A stretch of DNA of 29,094 nucleotides from Robbsia sp050955065 (GTDB lineage: Bacteria; Pseudomonadota; Gammaproteobacteria; Burkholderiales; Burkholderiaceae), in assembly GCA_050955065.1 (NCBI GenBank), contig JBPBQT010000196.1:1-29094 (forward strand). The letters run 5' to 3'. The position numbers were made by a program, and so were the translations under genes. Below the pieces are notes generated by a model. The model made no database searches. It was not told the DNA's origin and saw nothing but the letters and a program-made list of their open reading frames with translations. Of the stretch, positions 9,688 through 15,877 are shown in pieces. Position 1 is the first letter of the stretch. Every line of letters begins with the position of its first letter.

Positions 9688-11076
9688 ATGATCAAGGAAG
9701 CACGCTATCTGGATGGGCTGGAAATTTTCGTCGTGGACGGTGCGACCGATCTTTTCGAGCGGGCGGAACGCTGTCTGGCGCGCCCGGCGACGACGGTGCG
9801 GCGCATCGACGTCCGCACGCTGGGCATGGGCGGCGCGGCGCTCAATGTGCCGCGCTGCCTGGCGATCGTCAGCACCGAGGGGCTCGACGCCGCGTTTCGC
9901 GCACGGGTCGACGCGACGGCGCTGCGCATGCCGGTGATCTGGATCGACGCGAATCGCGACTGTGGGGTGCCGGGCCCCGCGAGCGCCGGACGTTACCACC
10001 TGCCGCTCGATTTTTCCTGCGCGGAGTTGCGCATGCTGGTCGCGCAACTCGCCGCGCAACTCGCGGCGGGGCAGACGCCGCTGCTGGCCGACGATGGCTT
10101 CATCGCGCAGTCCGAGGCGATGCTGGCGCTGTTGCGCGAGGTCGATCTCTTCGCCGATTGCGACGCCAGCGTGTTGATCCACGGCGAAACCGGCGTGGGC
10201 AAGGAACGCATCGCGCAGCGTCTGCACCGCGGGCATCAGATCTACGGCAGCGGCCCTTTCGTGGCGGTCAACTGCGGCGCGATCCCGGAAGGACTGTTCG
10301 AATCGCTGTTCTTCGGGCATATGAAGGGCGCTTTCACCGGGGCGCTGACCCAGCATCGGGGCTTTTTCGAACAGGCGTCGGGCGGCACGCTGTTTCTCGA
10401 CGAAATCGGCGATCTGCCGGTTTTCCAGCAGGTCAAACTGTTGCGGGTGCTGGAGGACGGCACGTTGATGCGGGTCGGGTCGACCTCGACGATCAAGGTC
10501 GATTTCCGGCTAATCACGGCGACCAACCGCGATATGCTGGAACTCGTCGCGAGCGACCGGTTCCGCGCGGATCTGTATTACCGCATCGCCGTGGTGGAGC
10601 TCGCGGTGCCGAACCTGGAAACGCGCGGCGCGGTGGACAAGGTCGCCCTCTTCAAGGCGTGCCTCGCGCAGATCATCGGTCCCGAGCATCTGCGCAGCCT
10701 GCCGGAGACGCCGTTCTGGCTCCTGGACGCGGTGGCGAACATGCGGTTTTCCGGCAACGTGCGCGAACTGCGCAATCTGGCCGAGCGGGTGGGTGTCATC
10801 GTACGGCAGCTGCGGATGTGGGACATCGACCGTATCCAGCGCATGCTGGTGGCGGCGCGCAGCGAACGTGGCGCGGCGGCGGTGTCGGCGCTCGTGCCGC
10901 CGGGCGGGGACCGAACCCGGTGGGACCCCGCGGAGCGTGCGCGGGTGCTGGGGATCCTCGAGGAGAACGGCTGGCGGCGCCAGGCCAGTGCGTGCGCGCT
11001 GGGCATCAGCCGCAAGGTGCTGTGGGAAAAGATGCGCAAATACCAGTTGTTCGATGAAGAGCCTGCCGTACGTTAG
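9688..11076 (+). CDS. Sigma-54-dependent transcriptional activator linked to the Tad locus
   Basis: This 462-residue bacterial enhancer-binding protein has a central AAA+ domain with Walker A GETGVGKE (Lys172), the sigma-54 contact loop GAFTGA (214-219), Walker B GGTLFLDEIGD (232-242), sensor I RLITATNRD and the arginine-finger region FRADLYYRIAV. A Fis-type helix-turn-helix closes the protein (about 430-455, RQASACALGISRKVLWEKMR). The N-terminal 130 residues resemble a receiver fold in their alternating hydrophobic strands, but I cannot see a clear phospho-acceptor Asp with its usual neighbours, so phosphorylation-independent control is possible. ATG 9688 is preceded by AGGA at good spacing; an upstream TTG (9673) has none. 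It probably activates Tad or related genes with RpoN. The following gene starts 8 bases downstream. Confidence 0.9.
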   Translation: MIKEARYLDGLEIFVVDGATDLFERAERCLARPATTVRRIDVRTLGMGGAALNVPRCLAIVSTEGLDAAFRARVDATALRMPVIWIDANRDCGVPGPASAGRYHLPLDFSCAELRMLVAQLAAQLAAGQTPLLADDGFIAQSEAMLALLREVDLFADCDASVLIHGETGVGKERIAQRLHRGHQIYGSGPFVAVNCGAIPEGLFESLFFGHMKGAFTGALTQHRGFFEQASGGTLFLDEIGDLPVFQQVKLLRVLEDGTLMRVGSTSTIKVDFRLITATNRDMLELVASDRFRADLYYRIAVVELAVPNLETRGAVDKVALFKACLAQIIGPEHLRSLPETPFWLLDAVANMRFSGNVRELRNLAERVGVIVRQLRMWDIDRIQRMLVAARSERGAAAVSALVPPGGDRTRWDPAERARVLGILEENGWRRQASACALGISRKVLWEKMRKYQLFDEEPAVR

Positions 11077-11084
11077 GAGTGCCT

Positions 11085-11864
11085 ATGGTAGCGAAGAGAC
11101 GGGGCGAGGACACTCACCGGCCATGCCCGCCCGGAGGGAACGATCGATGGGGCATGCATCGCGGCCTGTGCTGGCGGATCGTCGCTGTCGCGCTGCTCGC
11201 GCCGGCGGGCGCGGGGTGCGCGCAGGCCTTGCCGGAGCCTGCCGCGCAGGCCCCGGCAACCGGCGTGCAGGTCGTGCCGGCCACCGCGCAGCGGCTGCCG
11301 ACGCTGGACAACGGCGGCGTGGCGCCGGCCCGGCAGACGGATGGCGCGGGCGGCACGATCGCCGAATTGCAGCGACGCATCGACGCCCGGGAGCTGACGG
11401 AACTGCGTACCGTCTACAACGGCAGTTATGGCGCGAGCCTGCTGATGGCCGGCGACGATCCGGTGTACTACGTCGCGTTGTTCGAGCGCAAGCGTTTCTG
11501 GCGGGTGATCCGGACCCAGAGCGACGCGCGTGCCGAGGAGGTCTTCGCCGACTTCAGCCGCCAGACGACGACTCTCGCGGCATCGGAGATCCGTACGCTC
11601 AAGCTGACCGCGCAGCGCCGTACGGTGGAGCAGTTGATCGCGCAGAGCCAGACGCGCGCGCAGCAGATCCAGGCCGATCTCGCGTTGCAGCAGGCGCAGC
11701 AGCAGCACGTGGCGGAGCGGCAGCGCGCCGCCGCGGCGCAGGCGGTGGCGCTCGACGCCGAAAACCGCAAGGCGCAGAAACAACTCGCCGAACTGCGCCG
11801 CGAGCTCGGCGACCTGCAAAAACAGGCCGACGCGAGCCTGTCGGGCGCCGGCCGGCGTCGCTGA
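11085..11864 (+). CDS. Secreted/envelope DUF2968 protein with C-terminal coiled coil
   Basis: This protein of about 259 residues belongs to DUF2968, a Burkholderia-associated family of unknown function. The diagnostic part is IAELQRRIDARELTELRTVY, then NGSYGASLLMAGDDPVYYVA, then ALFERKRFWRVIRTQ. A strongly charged Gln/Ala-rich helix (about residues 165-250) is a predicted coiled coil. A signal peptide (CWRIVAVALLAPAGAGCAQA) lies about 30 residues in. ATG 11085 has AGGAG five bases upstream. ATG 11154 would start right at the signal peptide but has only a distant GGAGG, so I kept the first. The Cys in AGAGC does not follow a canonical lipobox. The gene follows the sigma-54 activator by 8 bases and probably shares its transcript. 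Confidence 0.8.
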   Translation: MVAKRRGEDTHRPCPPGGNDRWGMHRGLCWRIVAVALLAPAGAGCAQALPEPAAQAPATGVQVVPATAQRLPTLDNGGVAPARQTDGAGGTIAELQRRIDARELTELRTVYNGSYGASLLMAGDDPVYYVALFERKRFWRVIRTQSDARAEEVFADFSRQTTTLAASEIRTLKLTAQRRTVEQLIAQSQTRAQQIQADLALQQAQQQHVAERQRAAAAQAVALDAENRKAQKQLAELRRELGDLQKQADASLSGAGRRR

Positions 11865-11943
11865 CCCGGCACGCGGGGTGACGTGGGCGACGTCCATGCG
11901 CGCGGCTCGAGCCCGGCACGGGTTCGGGCCGCGGTTTTCCCGC

Positions 11944-11949
11944 TACAAT
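11944..11949 (+). promoter_or_regulatory. Candidate -10 element for the tRNA deaminase gene
   Basis: TACAAT lies 73 bases before the chosen GTG start, in the first non-coding stretch after the Tad region. A possible but poor -35 (TTCGGG, 11923) has only a 15-base spacer. It marks the likely start of a new transcription unit. Confidence 0.4.
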
Positions 11950-12021
11950 GATTCCCCTTTGGACCGGCCGCGCGCCGCCCGCTCCGCGGCGGGCGCAGAC
12001 GGTCGTCGATGGAGCGCAACG

Positions 12022-12813
12022 GTGGGGAATCAGACAGCGCGGCTCGCAGTGCCCCCGGGCGATACGACAGCGCCCGACGAGGCGGCGCCCGACGCGATGC
12101 CACATGAGGCGGTACCGCGTTGCGACACGGATCGCGAGGACGATCGCGACGCCGCGACGCGGCAGCGCGACATCCATTTCATGGGTCTCGCGCTCGACGC
12201 TGCGGAACGCGCGCGGGCGGTGGGCGAGGTGCCGGTGGGCGCGGTGCTGGCCAAGGGCGACACGGTCATCGCCGTGGGTTTCAACCAGCCGATCGGTCTG
12301 CATGACCCGTCCGCGCACGCCGAGATGCTCGCGCTGCGCGCCGCGGCGTTGACGCTGGAAAACTACCGTCTGCCCGGATGCGACCTGTACGTCACGCTCG
12401 AACCCTGTCCGATGTGCGCTGGCGCGATCATGCACGCCCGGATCGGCCGGGTGGTGTTCGGCGCACGCGATCCGAAGACCGGCGCCGCCGGCAGCGTGAT
12501 CGATCTTTTCGCGCAAACGCAGTTGAACCATCATGCACGGGTGACATCCGGCGTACGCGGCGAAGAATGCGCGTCACGCCTGCGTGCCTTCTTCGCCGAA
12601 CGCCGTCGCGCCGCGAAGCAGGCCGCCGCAGTGCGGACGGGATCCGCGCCAGGGTCAAAATCGGCGCCCATGCCCACGCCCACGTCCACGTCCACGCCCA
12701 CGTCCACGCCCACGCCCACGCCCACGCCCACGTCCGCAGTTGCGCCTACGCCTGCATTTACAGCCACGCCCGATTCCGCCATCGATCCCTTCCCGGTAAT
12801 ACCTGCCCGATGA
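12022..12813 (+). CDS. tadA: tRNA-specific adenosine deaminase TadA, with a repeat-encoded Pro/Thr/Ser tail
   Basis: This zinc deaminase converts A34 to inosine in the tRNA-Arg(ACG) anticodon. The catalytic set is complete: HAE (His99, catalytic Glu101) and PCPMC (Cys129, Cys132), with the family motifs GEVPVGAVL, IGLHDPSAHAEMLALR, NYRLPGCDLYVTLEP and GARDPKTGAAGS. I chose GTG 12022 because GGAG sits seven bases upstream; ATG 12097 is an alternative that removes 25 non-conserved residues. After the normal end near FFAERRRAAKQ the protein runs on for about 60 residues, including a PT/ST array made of a 6-bp DNA repeat. That tail is not part of the known enzyme core. The stop overlaps the ldcA start (ATGA at 12810), so the two are co-translated. 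Confidence 0.93.
   Translation: MGNQTARLAVPPGDTTAPDEAAPDAMPHEAVPRCDTDREDDRDAATRQRDIHFMGLALDAAERARAVGEVPVGAVLAKGDTVIAVGFNQPIGLHDPSAHAEMLALRAAALTLENYRLPGCDLYVTLEPCPMCAGAIMHARIGRVVFGARDPKTGAAGSVIDLFAQTQLNHHARVTSGVRGEECASRLRAFFAERRRAAKQAAAVRTGSAPGSKSAPMPTPTSTSTPTSTPTPTPTPTSAVAPTPAFTATPDSAIDPFPVIPAR
12673..12732 (+). repeat. 6-bp tandem repeat (10 copies) in the tRNA deaminase tail
   Basis: Ten consecutive YCCACG units encode alternating Pro-Thr and Ser-Thr pairs. Seven units are CCCACG and three are TCCACG. The unit is a multiple of three, so length variation stays in frame and leaves the overlapping ldcA start untouched. Confidence 0.92.
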
Positions 12814-13751
12814 CCGCTTCCCATTCGCACAAGCCCCGACACATCCGCCTGGTCGCGCCGTCCGGCTATCCGGAGAATCCGGCGGACGTGACCCGCGCCC
12901 TCGACCGCCTGCATGCCGAAGGGCATCATGTCGACAATCTTGCCGCCGCGCACCGGCGTTTCGAACGCTTTGCCGGCACCGACGAGCAACGCGCCGCCGA
13001 TATCGACGCACTGGCGGATGCGGCCGTGCCGCTCCCCGACATCGTGCTCGCGGTGCGCGGCGGGTATGGGGCGATGCGCCTGCTGCACGGGCTCGACTAC
13101 GACGGCATCGAACGCCGCTGCGCGGACAGGCCGCCCGTCATCGTCGGCCACAGCGATTTCACCGCGATGCAGATGGCCTTGCTGACCCATGCGCGCGTCA
13201 TCACGTTCGGCGGCCCGATGCTCGCCCGCAACTTCGGCCAGGCGAATCTGAACCGGTTCACGATGGCGCATTTCTGGGCCATTCTCCAGTCGCCCGAGTA
13301 CACGGTGCACGGCACGCTGCGCGACCAGCCGGAGCTGGACGTGAGCGGCGTGCTGTGGGGCGGCAATCTGGCCATGCTCGCCGCGCTGGCCGGCACCCCG
13401 TTCATGCCGTCGATCGACGGCGGCATCCTGTTCGTCGAGGACGTCAACGAACAGCCGTTTCGCACCGAGCGCATGCTGTACCAGCTCTATCTGGCCGGCA
13501 TCCTGCAACGCCAGCAGGCGCTCGTCATGGGCACGTTCTCGGGGGGTGCGGCGGCGGACTACGACAACGGCTTCTCGCTCGATTCGGTCGCCGAGCAGAT
13601 CGGGCGCGTCGCCGGCATTCCGGTGGTGCGCGGTCTGCCGTTCGGCCACGTCGACGAGATGCTGACGCTGCCCGTGGGCGCCCAGGGGCGGCTGCGCTCG
13701 GGTGCCGGCGGTTTCAGCCTGACGATGTCGGGCTATCCGACACTGGCCTGA
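12810..13751 (+). CDS. ldcA: Murein tetrapeptide LD-carboxypeptidase
   Basis: This 313-residue cytoplasmic peptidase of family S66 removes the terminal D-Ala from tetrapeptides during murein recycling. The Ser-Glu-His catalytic set is visible: nucleophile Ser115 in VGHSDFTA, Glu210 in ILFVEDVNE and His280 in LPFGHVDE. It matches the family in the N-terminal HIRLVAPSG strand, the VRGGYGAMRLL loop and the WGGNLAMLAAL helix. No signal peptide is present, as expected. The start is fixed by the ATGA overlap with the tRNA deaminase gene. The length is normal and nothing is odd about the core. Confidence 0.93.
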   Translation: MTASHSHKPRHIRLVAPSGYPENPADVTRALDRLHAEGHHVDNLAAAHRRFERFAGTDEQRAADIDALADAAVPLPDIVLAVRGGYGAMRLLHGLDYDGIERRCADRPPVIVGHSDFTAMQMALLTHARVITFGGPMLARNFGQANLNRFTMAHFWAILQSPEYTVHGTLRDQPELDVSGVLWGGNLAMLAALAGTPFMPSIDGGILFVEDVNEQPFRTERMLYQLYLAGILQRQQALVMGTFSGGAAADYDNGFSLDSVAEQIGRVAGIPVVRGLPFGHVDEMLTLPVGAQGRLRSGAGGFSLTMSGYPTLA

Positions 13752-13811
13752 GCGCCGGCCGGATCGGGCAGACCGGATCGCACCGCTCTCGCCCGTCCCG
13801 GGCGGAAATGT

Positions 13812-13817
13812 TAGAAT
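13812..13817 (+). promoter_or_regulatory. Candidate -10 element upstream of ybiT
   Basis: TAGAAT lies about 100 bases before the ybiT start, in an AT-richer spot (GTTAGAATGC) of the otherwise GC-rich gap after ldcA. No convincing -35 is seen. It would give an untranslated leader of roughly 95 bases that contains a hairpin. Confidence 0.4.
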
Positions 13818-13876
13818 GCGCGATTGTTCATCCCATCCGCGGCCATCCGGCTGCCGGTCTGCCTGTCCGTGCGCGC

Positions 13877-13901
13877 ATCAGCCGCCGGCTTGCCGGCTGA
13901 T
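13877..13901 (+). promoter_or_regulatory. Leader hairpin just before the ybiT ribosome binding site
   Basis: The arms ATCAGCCG (13877-13884) and CGGCTGAT (13894-13901) are perfect inverted repeats around a 9-base loop. They end 17 bases before the GTG start and just before a purine run (AAAAGAGA) that could serve as ribosome binding site. No U-tract follows, so it is not a simple terminator. It could modulate translation. Confidence 0.45.
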
Positions 13902-13918
13902 CTGAAAAGAGACCTCCT

Positions 13919-15511
13919 GTGCTGTCCACCGCCAACATCACCATGCAGTTCGGGCCCAAGCCCTTGTTCGAGAACATCTCGGTCAAGTTCGGGGAGGGCA
14001 ACCGTTACGGCCTGATCGGCGCGAACGGCTGCGGCAAGTCGACGTTCATGAAGATCCTCGGCGGCGACCTCGAGCCGACGGCCGGCACCGTCATGCTCGA
14101 ACCCAACATCCGGCTCGGCAAGCTGTCGCAGAACCAGTTCGGGTACGAATCGCTGCGCGTGCTCGACGTCGTGATGATGGGCCACACCGAGATGTGGCAG
14201 GCGATGAGCGAGCGCGACGCGATCTACGCGAACCCGGAGTCGACCGACGACGACTACATGCGCGCCGCCGATCTCGAAGCCCGGTTCGCCGAATACGACG
14301 GCTATACCGCCGAGGCGCGGGCCGGCGAGCTGCTGCTGGGCGTGAGCGTGCCGATCGAACAACACAACGGCCCGATGAGCGACGTGGCGCCAGGCTGGAA
14401 GCTGCGCGTGCTGCTCGCGCAGGCGCTGTTCTCGAACCCGGACGTGCTGCTGCTCGACGAGCCGACCAACAATCTCGACATCAACGCGATCCGCTGGCTT
14501 GAGGATGTGCTGAACCAGCGCAACTCGACGATGATCATCATCTCGCACGACCGGCACTTCCTGAACCAGGTGTGCACCCATATGGCCGACATGGACTATG
14601 GCACGCTGAAGGTCTATCCGGGCAACTACGACGACTACATGCAGGCGTCGACGTCGGCGCGCGAGCAGCTGTACGCGAACAACGCGCGCGCGAAGGAAAA
14701 GATCGCCGAACTGCAGGAGTTCGTGCGCCGCTTCTCGGCCAACAAGTCCAAGGCGAGCCAGGCCACCAGCCGCCGCAAGCAGATCGACAAGATCAAGGTC
14801 GAGGACATCAAGCCGTCGTCGCGGCAGAACCCGTTCATCCGCTTCGAATTCGACAAGAAGCTGCACAACCTCGCGGTGTCCGGCGAAGGGCTCGCGAAAC
14901 GCTACGACCGCACGCTGTTCGAGCGCACGAACGTGACGGTGCAGGCCGGCGAGAAGGTCGCGATCATCGGCGAGAACGGCGCGGGCAAGACGACGCTGCT
15001 GCGCACGCTGCTGGGCGAGGTCGCACCGGACGCGGGCGCGGTCAAGTGGGCGGAAAACGCCAGCGTCGGCTACATGCCACAGGATACGTCCGAAGCGTTC
15101 CCGAAGGATTTGCAACTAACCGACTGGATCAACCAGTATGCGCAGGAAGGGGACGACGATCAGGTGATCCGCGGCACGCTGGGTCGTCTGCTGTTCGGCG
15201 GCGACGACATCCGCAAGTCGGTGAAGGTGCTCTCCGGCGGCGAGAAGGGCCGGATGATCTGGGGCAAGCTGATGCTCGGCAAGCACAACGTGCTCTTCAT
15301 GGACGAGCCGACCAACCACATGGACATGGAGTCGATCGAATCGCTGCAGGCGGCGCTCGACCGTTTTCCGGGGACGCTGGTCTTCGTGTCGCACGACCGC
15401 GAGTTCGTCAGCACGCTGGCGCAGCGGATCATCGAGATCCGCACCGACGGCACGGTCGTCGATTATCACGGCACGTACGAGGATTACCTGCGCTCGCAGG
15501 GCATCCACTAA
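13919..15511 (+). CDS. ybiT: ABC-F family ATPase YbiT
   Basis: This 530-residue soluble protein has two ABC cassettes and no membrane segments: a ribosome-associated ABC-F translation factor of the YbiT branch. The first Walker A is GANGCGKST (Lys40), the second GENGAGKTT (Lys357). The first cassette has the YbiT-type degenerate signature VAPGWKLRV, the second a normal LSGGEKGRM. Walker B motifs LLLDEPTNNLD and LFMDEPTNHMD are both intact, each followed by SHDR. The inter-domain P-site linker (about 235-300) carries RRFSANKSKASQATSRRKQ, matching E. coli YbiT closely. The N-terminus aligns with GTG 13919 (LSTANITMQFG). It appears to have its own promoter and leader. Confidence 0.95.
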   Translation: MLSTANITMQFGPKPLFENISVKFGEGNRYGLIGANGCGKSTFMKILGGDLEPTAGTVMLEPNIRLGKLSQNQFGYESLRVLDVVMMGHTEMWQAMSERDAIYANPESTDDDYMRAADLEARFAEYDGYTAEARAGELLLGVSVPIEQHNGPMSDVAPGWKLRVLLAQALFSNPDVLLLDEPTNNLDINAIRWLEDVLNQRNSTMIIISHDRHFLNQVCTHMADMDYGTLKVYPGNYDDYMQASTSAREQLYANNARAKEKIAELQEFVRRFSANKSKASQATSRRKQIDKIKVEDIKPSSRQNPFIRFEFDKKLHNLAVSGEGLAKRYDRTLFERTNVTVQAGEKVAIIGENGAGKTTLLRTLLGEVAPDAGAVKWAENASVGYMPQDTSEAFPKDLQLTDWINQYAQEGDDDQVIRGTLGRLLFGGDDIRKSVKVLSGGEKGRMIWGKLMLGKHNVLFMDEPTNHMDMESIESLQAALDRFPGTLVFVSHDREFVSTLAQRIIEIRTDGTVVDYHGTYEDYLRSQGIH

Positions 15512-15533
15512 GCAGCTGTCAAGCAGCCACCAA

Positions 15534-15555
15534 GCGCCGCGGCCGGCCGCGGCGC
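15534..15555. terminator. 22-bp perfect GC palindrome between convergent genes ybiT and DUF1289
   Basis: Bases 15534-15555 form a perfect palindrome (GCGCCGCGGCC and its complement) between the ybiT stop and the opposing DUF1289 stop, which it touches. It could act as a bidirectional transcription barrier. There is no T-tract on either side and no loop, so intrinsic termination would be weak; Rho may also be needed. Confidence 0.4.
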
Positions 15556-15774
15556 CTAGCCCTGCGGTCCCCGGGTGAACCGCACCGAGGTGCCTTCCCG
15601 GGTGACGCGTTCCCAGATCGCGCGTTTCTCCTCGTCGTTCAGGAAAACCCAGTTCGCCACCTCTACCGCCGTGCGGCCGCACCCCTGGCAGACATCGTCG
15701 AACAGCGTCGAACAGATGCCGATGCAGGGGCTGTCGGGAAGGGCGTGCAGTTCGGAGGAAGCGTTGTCGGACAT
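15556..15774 (-). CDS. DUF1289 family small cysteine-motif protein
   Basis: This 72-residue protein has the DUF1289 core PCIGICSTLFDDVCQGCGRT, with four cysteines at positions 17, 21, 29 and 32 in a CxxxC...CxxC pattern that suggests a metal or iron-sulfur site. The EVANWVFLNDEEKRAIWERV helix follows. Longer reading is possible upstream, but the family begins near here and ATG 15774 fits. The biochemical function of the family is not established to my knowledge. The upstream gap to the phospholipase stop is 103 bases and holds a hairpin, so it may be expressed separately or by read-through. Confidence 0.85.
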   Translation of the reverse strand: MSDNASSELHALPDSPCIGICSTLFDDVCQGCGRTAVEVANWVFLNDEEKRAIWERVTREGTSVRFTRGPQG

Positions 15775-15840
15775 CGGGTCTCGGCGCAAGAGAGCGGGAA
15801 AGGGAAAGGAACGGGGAAAGGAGCGGAAATGGAGACGACC

Positions 15841-15860
15841 GCCGGGCAGCGACGCCCGGC
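15841..15860 (-). terminator. Hairpin downstream of the phospholipase A gene
   Basis: The arms GCCGGGC (15841-15847) and GCCCGGC (15854-15860) form a 7-bp GC stem with a 6-base loop, 17 bases after the phospholipase stop on the minus strand. No U-run follows; instead the minus-strand transcript becomes pyrimidine-rich (C/U) up to the DUF1289 start, which could suit Rho. Confidence 0.45.
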
Positions 15861-15877
15861 AAGGCCGTCCGGGCATT

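Noticed and set aside
9671..9690. Sigma-54 promoter (GG-N10-GC) just before the activator gene
   Set aside because: TTGGCAGGAAACG has the GG but no GC at the required distance, so it is not a -24/-12 match.
11878..12021. Extending the tRNA deaminase upstream to 11878
   Set aside because: The extension crosses the candidate -10 element at 11944 and has no family similarity; GTG 12022 has a good ribosome binding site.
12673..12732. Hexamer array as a protein-binding (DnaA-like or iteron) site
   Set aside because: YCCACG units do not resemble DnaA boxes, lie wholly inside the tRNA deaminase frame and encode a simple PT/ST tail.
15788..15836. Purine-rich tract as a triplex or phase-variation element
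   Set aside because: The tract is interrupted by several pyrimidines and has no regular unit. A pyrimidine-rich, perhaps Rho-accessible, minus-strand RNA after pldA is a sufficient explanation.
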